From Blautia sp. (lineage in GTDB: Bacteria; Bacillota; Clostridia; Lachnospirales; Lachnospiraceae), in assembly GCA_017463155.1 (NCBI GenBank), contig JAFTPT010000025.1, positions 1-63,515 on the forward strand: DNA of 63,515 nt. Direction: 5' to 3'. The translations under genes were made by a program, and so were the position numbers. The notes beneath the pieces were generated by a model, which was not told the origin of the DNA, ran no database searches, and saw only the letters and a list, made by a program, of their open reading frames with translations. This document shows positions 43,058 to 51,479 of the stretch, piece by piece (the stretch's first letter is position 1; every line of letters starts with the position of its first letter).

Positions 43058-45556
43058 TTGAAGCTTTCATATTCCATCCAGAACTGGGCAGGCCTCGACT
43101 GGGCCGGGCTGTTAAACGCCGCCACCGAGACGCGCCTTTCCGGCATCGAATTATATGACATCAGCAGTCCTGTATTCCGCGGAAAAAGCAGCCCCACCAA
43201 TCCGGAGCTCTCCGCTTCCACCAGAAGGCATCTGGTAAACCAGGGGCTTTCGATCCCCTGCCTGGATACCGATCCCGACCTTACGGATCCCTCCTTTCTT
43301 CCGGTCCTGGAAGAGAGCCTCACGGCAGCCGTGAATCTGGGGATCCCGTACGTCAGCATCCACACGGACTGCACCGACCACGGGCTCTGTATCGCGAAGG
43401 TCCGGGAAGCGCTGGAGCAGATCGGAACGCGCCCCGTGACCATCCTGATCAATACCACCGGGGCCTACCAGGATACCGGCCTTCTGCGCGACCTTCTGAA
43501 CACCTTTGCCGACGACCATCTCGGCGCGTGCTGGGATATGTTCGGCTCCTACGCCCTCGGCGGTGAGGACGCGGAGACGACCATCACAAACCTGGGCGCT
43601 TATGTCCGCCATGTACATATCCATGATTTCCGCAAGGAAGACGGCCAGGTCGTTCCCGAGCTCATGGGAGACGGGCGGCTTCCCATCGGCGATATGATGA
43701 ACGCGCTCCGTTCCGTCAATTACGACGGCTTTATCTCGCTTCTGTGGGATCCCGAATGGATCCCGGAGCTTTCCGATATCGAGATCATCCTGACGCATTT
43801 TGCCAGCTGCATGAGTCATTTTGAGGAGACCCGCCGCAACCGCCGGCATCTCTACTGGAACAACCGCCACACCGGCCGTTATGTATGGAAGAAGGAGTCC
43901 CTGATCGACAAGACCTTCCCCCAGGTGCTGGACACGATGGTGGAGAACTTCCCCGACCAGCTGGCCGTCAAGTTTACGACGCTCGACTATACCAGGACCT
44001 ACAGCCAGTTCCGGGACGATGTGGACGAATTCGCCCGTGTTCTGATCTCCCTGGGCGTACGGGCCGGTTCCAAGGTCACCATCTGGGCCACCAACGTACC
44101 GCAATGGTTCCTGACCTTCTGGGCAACCACCAAGATCGGCGCGGTCCTGGTCACTATGAACACCGCCTACAAGATCCACGAGGCCGAATACCTGCTTCGC
44201 CAGTCCGATATGCACACGCTGGTCATGATCGAAGGCTACCGGGACTCCAATTACCGTGAGATCATGAATGAGCTCTGCCCGGAGCTTGCAAAGACCAGGG
44301 CAGGACAGCCGCTGCATGCCAAACGGCTTCCCTTCCTCCGCAACATCATCACCGTGGGCTTCCGCATGCCCGGCGCCATGACCTGGGAGGAGACCCTCCC
44401 CTACGCCGAGCGTACGCCCATCGAGGAGGTCCGGCGCATGGCCTCGGCCGTGGATGTCAATGACGTCTGCAACATGCAGTATACCTCCGGAACGACCGGC
44501 TTCCCCAAGGGCGTCATGCTGACCCACTACAATATCGTAAACGACGGAAAATGCATCGGTGACGGCATGGATCTCTCCACCGCGGACCGGATGATGATCC
44601 AGGTCCCCATGTTCCACTGCTTCGGCATGGTACTGGCCATGACGGCCACCATGACCCACGGCGGGACGATCCTGCCCCTTCCGTATTTTTCACCGAAATC
44701 CTCGCTGGCGTGCATCAACAACGAGCGGATCACGGCGTTCCACGGAGTGCCTACCATGTTCATTGCCATGCTCTCCCACCCGGATTTCGAAAAGACCGAC
44801 TTCAGCCACATGCGCACAGGCATCATGGCCGGAAGCCCCTGTCCCATCGCTGTCATGCGTGACGTCGTCGACAAGATGAACATGAAGGAGATCGTGATCG
44901 TCTACGGCCAGACCGAGGCTTCGCCCGGATGTACCATGAGCCGGACCACCGATTCTCTTGAGGTCCGTGTCACCACCGTAGGCTCCGCCTTCCCCGAGAT
45001 CGAGTGCAAGATCGTTGATCCCGAGACCGGCGAGGACTGCCCGGATGAAGTGATCGGAGAATTTGTCGCCAGAGGCTACAATATCATGAAGGGCTACTAC
45101 AAGATGCCCAAGGCCACCGCCTCCGCGATCGACAAGGACGGATGGCTTCACACCGGCGACCTGGCCTGCCGTACACCGGAGGGCAATTACAGGATCACGG
45201 GGCGTCTGAAGGATATGATCATCCGCGGCGGCGAGAACATCTACCCCAAGGAGATCGAGGAATTCATCTACACCCACCCGAAGGTCAGCGATGTACAGGT
45301 CATCGGGGTGCCTGACAAGGCCATGGGCGAAGAGATCATGGCCTGCATCATCCTGAAGGAAGGCGAGACCATGACCGTGGAGGAAATGAAAAAGTACGTG
45401 CTGGATCACATGGCCAAGCACAAGGTCCCGAAGTACATCGATTTTGTCGATGGCTTCCCCATGAACGATGCCGGCAAGATCCAGAAATACAAAATGCGCG
45501 AGCAGGCCATCGAAAAGCTCGGTCTGCAGACGGATGCAAGCATCGAGACAGCCTGA
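43058..45556 (+). CDS. Fusion: sugar-isomerase-like TIM barrel and AMP-forming acyl-CoA synthetase
   Basis: An 832-residue two-domain protein. Residues 1-260 resemble IolE/xylose-isomerase-type TIM barrels (LSYSIQNWAGLDW; HVHIHDFRK). The metal Glu positions read Asn (ILINTTG, about 132) and Leu (ISLLWDPEW, about 229), so the barrel may not isomerise. Residues about 285-830 form a complete acyl-CoA synthetase: MQYTSGTTGFPKGVMLTH P-loop (about 475-485), YGQTEASPGCT, GWLHTGDL, GRLKDMIIRGGENIYPKEIE and the C-terminal catalytic Lys in DAGKIQKYK. The start is TTG 43058, 7 bases after GAGGAGG and 14 bases past the preceding stop. The acid substrate is unknown. Confidence 0.85.
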   Translation: MKLSYSIQNWAGLDWAGLLNAATETRLSGIELYDISSPVFRGKSSPTNPELSASTRRHLVNQGLSIPCLDTDPDLTDPSFLPVLEESLTAAVNLGIPYVSIHTDCTDHGLCIAKVREALEQIGTRPVTILINTTGAYQDTGLLRDLLNTFADDHLGACWDMFGSYALGGEDAETTITNLGAYVRHVHIHDFRKEDGQVVPELMGDGRLPIGDMMNALRSVNYDGFISLLWDPEWIPELSDIEIILTHFASCMSHFEETRRNRRHLYWNNRHTGRYVWKKESLIDKTFPQVLDTMVENFPDQLAVKFTTLDYTRTYSQFRDDVDEFARVLISLGVRAGSKVTIWATNVPQWFLTFWATTKIGAVLVTMNTAYKIHEAEYLLRQSDMHTLVMIEGYRDSNYREIMNELCPELAKTRAGQPLHAKRLPFLRNIITVGFRMPGAMTWEETLPYAERTPIEEVRRMASAVDVNDVCNMQYTSGTTGFPKGVMLTHYNIVNDGKCIGDGMDLSTADRMMIQVPMFHCFGMVLAMTATMTHGGTILPLPYFSPKSSLACINNERITAFHGVPTMFIAMLSHPDFEKTDFSHMRTGIMAGSPCPIAVMRDVVDKMNMKEIVIVYGQTEASPGCTMSRTTDSLEVRVTTVGSAFPEIECKIVDPETGEDCPDEVIGEFVARGYNIMKGYYKMPKATASAIDKDGWLHTGDLACRTPEGNYRITGRLKDMIIRGGENIYPKEIEEFIYTHPKVSDVQVIGVPDKAMGEEIMACIILKEGETMTVEEMKKYVLDHMAKHKVPKYIDFVDGFPMNDAGKIQKYKMREQAIEKLGLQTDASIETA

Positions 45557-45571
45557 CAGAGCGGAAAAACC

Positions 45572-46489
45572 ATGACTGACAAGTATCATTTTATTGCCGA
45601 CAATCCAAATGCGGATTATTATAGAAAATGTGAACGTGATTATCACATCGGGGACAGACCCGCTTCGAAAGTGTTTGACAGCCACTGCCACATCTATCCG
45701 GACGGGATCGCCCCGAAGGCCGTCATCGCCATCGACCGGTTTTACAAGGATCTCCCTCCTTCCCATCACGATGGTACGGCGTCCACGCTTTTGAAGGAAG
45801 GACGCGAACAGGGGATCTCCCATTTCATCGTCCATTCCGTCGCCACCACGCCCGCCCAGGTAACGGTGATCAACCATTTCATCACCCGGGCCGCAGCAGA
45901 GTCCGGAGGAGCCTTTACGGGAATGGGGACCATGCATCCGGACAGCCCGGACCCCCGGAAGGATTTTGAGGAGCTGTGCTCCCTGGGGCTGAAAGGCGTA
46001 AAGCTTCACCCGGATATCCAGCGTTTTGATGCGGATTGTCCCTGGGCCATGAGCGTCTATGAAATGTGCGAGGATGCAGGCCTTCCCGTCTGTGTCCATA
46101 CGGGGGATTACCGGTATGACTATTCCAATCCGGAACGGATCGCCGGGATCCTGAAGCGTTTCCCGCGCCTTACCTTTATCGGGGCGCACTTCGGAGGCTG
46201 GAGCGTCTGGGATGACGCCGCCCGGCTCCTGCCGGACTATCCAAACCTGGTCGTTGACACATCCTCCAGTTTTTACTGGCTTGAACCCGGGAACGCCAAA
46301 GAACTGATCCGGGCCTTCGGATCGGAACGGGTCATGTTCGGGACGGATTATCCCATGTTTCCCCGGGAACCGGAGCTTGAATACCTGAGACGGCTTGCAC
46401 TTTCGTCCCGGGAATATGAAGATATATGCTGGCGGACCTGCAGCAGGGTCTTCGGAATCGCACAGAGCAAAGGAGAAGCAAATGTCTGA
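45572..46489 (+). CDS. Amidohydrolase family protein (COG2159, ACMSD-like)
   Basis: A 305-residue metal-dependent TIM-barrel enzyme. The metal set is intact: FDSHCHIYP (HxH), GVKLHPDIQ, CVHTGDYRYD, IGAHFGGWS and MFGTDYPMF with the final Asp. Members of this group hydrolyse amides or lactones, or decarboxylate aromatic and unsaturated acids. It lies 15 bases after the acyl-CoA synthetase fusion and overlaps the next gene by 8 bases. In this operon a decarboxylase or lactonase role on an organic acid is more likely than amide cleavage, but nothing in the sequence fixes it. Confidence 0.85.
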   Translation: MTDKYHFIADNPNADYYRKCERDYHIGDRPASKVFDSHCHIYPDGIAPKAVIAIDRFYKDLPPSHHDGTASTLLKEGREQGISHFIVHSVATTPAQVTVINHFITRAAAESGGAFTGMGTMHPDSPDPRKDFEELCSLGLKGVKLHPDIQRFDADCPWAMSVYEMCEDAGLPVCVHTGDYRYDYSNPERIAGILKRFPRLTFIGAHFGGWSVWDDAARLLPDYPNLVVDTSSSFYWLEPGNAKELIRAFGSERVMFGTDYPMFPREPELEYLRRLALSSREYEDICWRTCSRVFGIAQSKGEANV

Positions 46490-49400
46490 GAAAAACAAAA
46501 CCTACGTAACGATGGACGGCAACGAGGCTGCTGCCTATATTGCCTACGCCTTTACCGAGATCGCGGCCATCTATCCCATCACTCCCTCGTCTCCCATGGC
46601 AGGAAAGACGGACGTCTGGTCCGCAAAGGGCAAAAAGAACCTGTTCGGCCAGACCGTACAGCTTGTCGAGATGCAGTCGGAGGCCGGCGCCATTGCCGCC
46701 GTCCACGGAGCCCTGGAGACCGGGGCCCTGGCGACCAGCTTCACCTCCTCGCAGGGACTCATGCTGATGATCCCCGTCATGCACAGGATCGCGGGACAGC
46801 GGCATCCCGGCGTTCTTCATGTGGCATCCCGTACGGTGGGAACACACGCACTGTCCATTTTCGGAGACCACTCGGACGTCATGAACTGCCGCCAGACCGG
46901 CTTTGCCCTTCTCTCCACGGGAAGCGTGCAGGAGGTCATGGACCTGGCCGGCGTGGCGCACCTTTCCGCCATCAAGGGAAGGATCCCGTTCCTTCATTTC
47001 TTCGATGGCTTCCGTACCTCGCATGAGATCAACAAGGTGGAGCAGATCGACTATGAAGACCTGAAGGGAATGCTCGATACGGAGGCGCTGGACGCCTTCC
47101 GCGCCCATGCCCTGAACCCGGAGCATCCCTATCTTCGTTCCACCGTCCAGAACCCGGATATCTTCTTCCAGGTACGTGAGGCAAACAACACGGCCTATGC
47201 CGTTCTCCCCGATATCGTGGAAGATTACATGCAGAAGATCAATGCTCTGACCGGCAGGGATTACCATCTGTTCAACTATTATGGCGCGCCGGATGCTGAA
47301 CGCGTGATCGTGGCCATGGGCTCCGTCAGCGGCTGCGTGCAGGAGGTCGTCGACTACCTGAACGCCCGCGGTGAAAAGGTCGGCTATGTCCAGGTCCATC
47401 TGTTCCGTCCCTTCGATATGAAGCGCTTTGCCGCCGCATTCCCGGATACGGTCCGCTCCATCGCGGTCCTCGACCGTACCAAGGAGATGGGCAGCGCCGG
47501 CGACCCGCTCTACCAGGATGTATGTACCGCCTTCCGCGGACGCTCCGATCTTGTGATCGTCGGCGGACGCTACGGGCTTTCCTCCAAGGATACCACGCCC
47601 GCGCAGATCCTTGCGGTCTACGAGAACCTGAAGGCTGAAAAGCCGCTGAACAGCTTCAGCATCGGCATCGTGGACGATGTGACCCACCTTTCCCTTCCGG
47701 AGCCGGCTCCTCTGTATCCCGACGGGGACGGTGTCGTCAGCTGCAAGTTCTGGGGGCTTGGCTCCGACGGTACGGTCGGCGCCAACAAGAACACGGTGGA
47801 GATCATCAATTCCCACACGTCCAAATTTGCCCAGGCCTACTTTGAGTACGACGCCAAGAAATCCTACGGCGTCACCAAGAGCCATCTGCGGTTCGGCAGC
47901 AGTCCCATCCGCTCGTCCTACTATGTCAAATACGCGGATTTTATCGCCGTCCATAATTCGACCTACATCGAGAATTTCGACATCGTCTCCGAGATCAAGC
48001 CCGGAGGGACTCTGCTTCTCAACTGTCCCTGGGACGATCAGGAGCTTGCCGCACATCTGCCGGCGAAGGCCAAACAGCAGATCGCAAAGAACAAGATTCA
48101 TGTGTACACCATCGATGCCGTGAAGATCGCCGGCGAGCTGGGACTCGGCAGCCATTTCAACATGCTGCTCCAGTCCGCGTTCTTCCACCTGATGCCCGTG
48201 ATCCCCGTCGAGGAATCCATCGGCTACATGAAGGACGCCGCCGCAAAGACCTACTTTGCCAAGGGTGAGGAGGTCGTGGCCCGGAACCTTGCCGCGATCG
48301 ACGCCGGCAAGGACGGTCTGCACGAGGTCAGCGTACCGGCAGAGTGGCTGACCGCCGAGGATGCACCGGCTCCGGAGCGCAATGTTCCGGAGGTTGTCAC
48401 AAAGATTCTTGATCCCATCAACCTTCAGAAGGGCGATGATCTTCCGGTCAGCACCTTCGCAGGCTACGAGGACGGCATCATGGACATGGGCCTGACCGCC
48501 TACGAGAAGCGCGGCATCGCCACACAGGTGCCGGTCTGGGATCCGGACAGATGTATCCAGTGCAACAAGTGCAGCTATGTATGTCCCCACGCGGTGATCC
48601 GTCCTTATCTTCTCACGGAGGAAGAAAAGAACGCGGCTCCGGCCGGTATGAAGATCGTTCCCGCCAAGGGAAGACAGGCGGAAGGCCTGTACTTCACCAT
48701 GCAGGTCAGCACCCTCGACTGTACCGGCTGCGGCAGCTGCGAAAACTGCTGTCCGGCCAAAGAAAAGGCACTGACGATGCGTCCGGCCTCGGAGGTTCCG
48801 GATAATCTGGATCTATGGAACTACGCCCTCTCCCTTTCCGACAAGGGCGATCTGTTCGATCCATATACCGTCAAGGGAAGCCAGTTCCGCCAGCCCCTGC
48901 TCGAGTTCTCGGCCGCCTGTGCAGGCTGCGGGGAAACGCCCTATGCAAAGCTCCTGACCCAGCTGTACGGCGACCGGGTCTTCTGGGCCAACGCCACCGG
49001 CTGTTCCCAGGCCTGGGGCGGCGCGATGCCCGGGATCCCCTACACGGTCGATAAAAAAGGACATGGTCCCGCCTGGTCCAACTCCCTGTTCGAAAACAAC
49101 GCGGAATTCAGCCTGGGCATGGTCCTCTCCGTCCGTCAGCAGCGGGAAGCCCAGAAAGCCCGTCTTCTGTCCTACAAGGACTCCTGCGGCGATCCTGCGG
49201 TCTGCGACGCGATCGACAGATGGCTGGAAACCTACGATGACTTTGACGCCTCCGCCGGCGCCAGCAAAGACCTGATCGACCTGCTCCTTACAAAGGATGA
49301 TCCGGACGCCGCTGTGATCCTGCGGTACCGTGACCAGCTTTCCAAAAAGACCTTCTGGATGTACGGAGGCGATGGCTGGGCATACGATATCGGCTTCGGC

Positions 49401-49976
49401 GGACTGGACCACGTGATCGCCAGCGGTGAAAACGTCAACGTCCTGATCGTGGATACCGAGATCTATTCCAATACCGGCGGACAATCCTCCAAGGCAACGC
49501 CCATCGGCGCTGTCGCGCAGTTCGCGTCGTCCGGCAAAAAGCGTCCCAAGAAGGATCTGGGCGGCATGCTGATGACCTACGGCAATGTCTACGTCGCGCA
49601 GGTCGCCATGGGCGCCGACAACGCACAGCTGGTCAAGGCTCTCCATGAGGCAGAGTCCTTCAACGGCCCCAGTGTCGTGATCGCCTATGCGCCGTGCCAG
49701 TCCCACGGGCTTCGCTGCGGTATGGCAAAGGTGCAGGATGAGATGAAGCGTGCCGTGGAAGCCGGTTACTGGCATCTGTACCGCTATAATCCGACCGCGG
49801 AGCCGGCCTTCCAGCTCGACTCCAAGGCGCCGAGCCTGCCCTATGAGGAGTTCCTGGACGGGGAAGTCCGTTATGCTTCCCTGAAGCGCACGTTCCCGGA
49901 GAACGCAGAGAAGCTGTTCGCCGAAGGCGCCCGCCAGGCTCAGGAACGCTACGAGCAGCTGAAGAACCGCAGATAA
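46482..49976 (+). CDS. nifJ: Pyruvate:ferredoxin (flavodoxin) oxidoreductase
   Basis: A 1164-residue single-chain enzyme interconverting pyruvate plus CoA with acetyl-CoA, CO2 and reduced ferredoxin. Domains in order: the pyrimidine domain (AIYPITPSSPMA), a CoA/transketolase-like domain, the gamma-type domain (GLGSDGTVGANKN), a 2[4Fe-4S] insert (CIQCNKCSYVCPH and CTGCGSCENCCP), and the ThDP domain (ACAGCGETPYAKL, GGDGWAYDIGFGGLDHV, NTGGQSSKATP). The start is ATG 46482 with AAAGGAG, inside the end of the amidohydrolase gene. Being last in a T-box operon is unusual; it may run as pyruvate synthase or accept another acyl-CoA. Confidence 0.96.
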   Translation: MSEKNKTYVTMDGNEAAAYIAYAFTEIAAIYPITPSSPMAGKTDVWSAKGKKNLFGQTVQLVEMQSEAGAIAAVHGALETGALATSFTSSQGLMLMIPVMHRIAGQRHPGVLHVASRTVGTHALSIFGDHSDVMNCRQTGFALLSTGSVQEVMDLAGVAHLSAIKGRIPFLHFFDGFRTSHEINKVEQIDYEDLKGMLDTEALDAFRAHALNPEHPYLRSTVQNPDIFFQVREANNTAYAVLPDIVEDYMQKINALTGRDYHLFNYYGAPDAERVIVAMGSVSGCVQEVVDYLNARGEKVGYVQVHLFRPFDMKRFAAAFPDTVRSIAVLDRTKEMGSAGDPLYQDVCTAFRGRSDLVIVGGRYGLSSKDTTPAQILAVYENLKAEKPLNSFSIGIVDDVTHLSLPEPAPLYPDGDGVVSCKFWGLGSDGTVGANKNTVEIINSHTSKFAQAYFEYDAKKSYGVTKSHLRFGSSPIRSSYYVKYADFIAVHNSTYIENFDIVSEIKPGGTLLLNCPWDDQELAAHLPAKAKQQIAKNKIHVYTIDAVKIAGELGLGSHFNMLLQSAFFHLMPVIPVEESIGYMKDAAAKTYFAKGEEVVARNLAAIDAGKDGLHEVSVPAEWLTAEDAPAPERNVPEVVTKILDPINLQKGDDLPVSTFAGYEDGIMDMGLTAYEKRGIATQVPVWDPDRCIQCNKCSYVCPHAVIRPYLLTEEEKNAAPAGMKIVPAKGRQAEGLYFTMQVSTLDCTGCGSCENCCPAKEKALTMRPASEVPDNLDLWNYALSLSDKGDLFDPYTVKGSQFRQPLLEFSAACAGCGETPYAKLLTQLYGDRVFWANATGCSQAWGGAMPGIPYTVDKKGHGPAWSNSLFENNAEFSLGMVLSVRQQREAQKARLLSYKDSCGDPAVCDAIDRWLETYDDFDASAGASKDLIDLLLTKDDPDAAVILRYRDQLSKKTFWMYGGDGWAYDIGFGGLDHVIASGENVNVLIVDTEIYSNTGGQSSKATPIGAVAQFASSGKKRPKKDLGGMLMTYGNVYVAQVAMGADNAQLVKALHEAESFNGPSVVIAYAPCQSHGLRCGMAKVQDEMKRAVEAGYWHLYRYNPTAEPAFQLDSKAPSLPYEEFLDGEVRYASLKRTFPENAEKLFAEGARQAQERYEQLKNRR

Positions 49977-49981
49977 CACAC

Positions 49982-50027
49982 AAAAAAGAGCCGCCGTTCG
50001 ATCATCCGCGAACGGCAGCTCTTTTTT
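49982..50027. terminator. Terminator of the T-box operon
   Basis: AGAGCCGCCGTTCG pairs with CGAACGGCAGCTCT, with a 6-A run before and TTTTTT after. It ends the nifJ transcript and can work in both directions. Confidence 0.85.
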
Positions 50028-50043
50028 GCTGACCTGAAAGCAA

Positions 50044-50066
50044 ACGGCCGCGCAATGCGCGGCCGT
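50044..50066 (-). terminator. Terminator of the rpsF-ssb-rpsR operon
   Basis: A perfect 10-base-pair stem ACGGCCGCGC (50044-50053) with GCGCGGCCGT (50057-50066) around a 3-base loop. On the minus strand it is followed by TTTGCTTTC, downstream of the rpsR stop. Confidence 0.75.
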
Positions 50067-50077
50067 ACGTTTTCATA

Positions 50078-50344
50078 TTATTCCTGGATATAGGGCATCA
50101 GGGACAGATGACGCGCTCTCTTGACTGCGATCGTCAGAGCTCTCTGGTGCTTGGCGCAGTTGCCGGTGATCCTTCTGGGAAGGATCTTGCCTCTCTCGGA
50201 GACATACTTGCGAAGCTTTGCTACATCCTTGTAATCCAGTTCGTTGTTCTCTTTTCCGCAGAATACGCAAACTTTTTTTCTTCTGCGTCCGCCTCTCCTC
50301 TTCATCGGAGAATCGGGTCTTTCACCTCTATTACCGTAAGCCAT
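50078..50344 (-). CDS. rpsR: 30S ribosomal protein S18
   Basis: An 88-residue small-subunit protein that pairs with S6 on the platform. The conserved core [36 protein letters not shown] is split here only by normal variation, and the C-terminal [26 protein letters not shown] is diagnostic. The N-terminus is Arg/Gly-rich. It is the last gene of the rpsF-ssb-rpsR operon. Confidence 0.97.
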   Translation of the reverse strand: MAYGNRGERPDSPMKRRGGRRRKKVCVFCGKENNELDYKDVAKLRKYVSERGKILPRRITGNCAKHQRALTIAVKRARHLSLMPYIQE

Positions 50345-50365
50345 GATGGTTTCCTCCTGTTTTTG

Positions 50366-50821
50366 TTAATTAAAAGGCAGTTCTTCGTCAATGCCGTCCG
50401 GGATGTTCATAAAATCACCGGTCGACGCCGTATCGGGGCTCGGCATGGACGGAGCAGGTTCACTGTGCTGCGGACGGCTGGCCGCGTAGCTGTCGCTGGC
50501 CGATTTGCTTTCCGCAAACTCCTGTTCTTCTACGACCACTTCCGTGGTATATACCTTCTGACCCTCCCGGTTTGTATAGCTGCCTGTCTGAATGCGGCCG
50601 GTCACGGCGATCTTCAGTCCCTGGCGGAAATACTTTTCGGCAAATTCAGCCGTACGTCCGAAGCTCACGCAGCTGATAAAATCAGCCGTTGCTTCCCCGT
50701 CCCTGCGGAACCTGCGGTCAACCGCCAAGGTGTATCTTGCAATGGCCAGTGCGTTCTCTCCTGCAGAATAACGAACCTCAGGATCTCTTGTCAAGCGTCC
50801 CATTAATATAACCTTATTCAT
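50366..50821 (-). CDS. ssb: Single-stranded DNA-binding protein
   Basis: A 151-residue SSB: an OB-fold of about 105 residues (MNKVILMGRLTRDPEVRY ... GRIQTGSYTNREGQKVYTTEVV), a Ser/Pro-rich linker and the acidic tip EELPFN that recruits replication and repair proteins. The tip has one extra Asn after the usual terminal Phe. It lies between rpsF and rpsR, the standard Firmicutes order. Confidence 0.96.
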   Translation of the reverse strand: MNKVILMGRLTRDPEVRYSAGENALAIARYTLAVDRRFRRDGEATADFISCVSFGRTAEFAEKYFRQGLKIAVTGRIQTGSYTNREGQKVYTTEVVVEEQEFAESKSASDSYAASRPQHSEPAPSMPSPDTASTGDFMNIPDGIDEELPFN

Positions 50822-50889
50822 TCCATTTACCTCTCTTGCAGTTTTTGTGAATGATTCTTAATGGTGCTTTCTGCAGACTCGTATAAGGA

Positions 50890-51177
50890 TCAGTCTTCTT
50901 TCTTGAGGATCAGATATCTTAATACGTTATCCATGATACGCACATGGCTCTCGATCTCAGCCGGAGCAGTTCCATCTGCCTCAAACTGGATGAAATAGTA
51001 GAAACCTTCATGCATCTTCTGAATTTCGTAAGCCAATCTTTTCTTACCCCATTCTTCGACTTCAGTGATGACACCATTGTAACGAGTAATGTAGCCTTTT
51101 GCCTTTTCGACAACGGCGTCACGTACTTCGTCCTCAACCTTGGCGCTCACCACCAATGCCAGTTCGTACTTGTTCAT
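50890..51177 (-). CDS. rpsF: 30S ribosomal protein S6
   Basis: A 95-residue protein of the 30S platform. The MNKYELALVVSAKVEDEV start, the EEWGKKRLAYEIQKMHEGFYYFIQFEAD core and the DNVLRYLILKKED end are typical. It begins the rpsF-ssb-rpsR operon, which in many bacteria is autoregulated by an S6:S18 complex binding the leader; the 80-base leader here was not resolved. Confidence 0.96.
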   Translation of the reverse strand: MNKYELALVVSAKVEDEVRDAVVEKAKGYITRYNGVITEVEEWGKKRLAYEIQKMHEGFYYFIQFEADGTAPAEIESHVRIMDNVLRYLILKKED

Positions 51178-51254
51178 TCGTTTCTTACCTCCTTATGGTC
51201 TTTTGGCCCTTGTCTTTCAAAGAGCAAGGATTGAAAAATATATCACAATCGAAG

Positions 51255-51283
51255 ATTTTATCATATTTATCTCCGTTTGTAAA
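51255..51283 (-). promoter_or_regulatory. Promoter of the rpsF operon
   Basis: Minus-strand -35 TTTACA (51283-51278), a 17-base spacer and the -10 TAAAAT (51260-51255), placed immediately after the DUF951 stop codon. Confidence 0.65.
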
Positions 51284-51285
51284 CC

Positions 51286-51477
51286 CTATTTTCCCCTTTT
51301 GGAAAGGCTTTTCGTGCTTTTCTCGACCTGCCTGCGCGGAAGCATGACCTGGTGTCCACAGCCGCTGCATTTAAGCCGGAAGTCCGCTCCGACCCGCAGG
51401 ATCTCCCAGTCGTGGCTCCCGCAGGGGTGGCTTTTTTTAAGGGTGACCACATCCCCCACCTCATACAGAAATCCCAT
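51286..51477 (-). CDS. DUF951 family small zinc-ribbon-like protein
   Basis: A 63-residue protein of the DUF951 family, common in Firmicutes near rpsF and often annotated only as conserved hypothetical. It reads MGFLYEVGDVVTLKKSHPCG, then SHDWEILRVGADFRLKCSGCGHQVMLPR. The Cys at HPCG and the CSGCG pair suggest a small metal-binding fold of nucleic-acid-binding type. The start is ATG 51477, two bases after the sirtuin stop, so the pair is probably co-translated. Confidence 0.88.
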   Translation of the reverse strand: MGFLYEVGDVVTLKKSHPCGSHDWEILRVGADFRLKCSGCGHQVMLPRRQVEKSTKSLSKRGK

Positions 51478-51479
51478 GG

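Noticed and set aside
41649-43070. A 473-codon minus-strand frame opposite the LeuA-like gene
   Set aside because: The sense strand has a T-box, promoter, ribosome site and clear family motifs. The antisense product has none.
44690-46498. A 602-codon minus-strand frame opposite the amidohydrolase and ligase genes
   Set aside because: Shadow of two operon genes with recognisable catalytic motifs on the plus strand.
46332-48590. A 752-codon open frame on the minus strand across nifJ
   Set aside because: It lies exactly opposite the well-conserved pyruvate:ferredoxin oxidoreductase gene, has no ribosome site and its translation has no recognisable domain. It is a codon-bias shadow.
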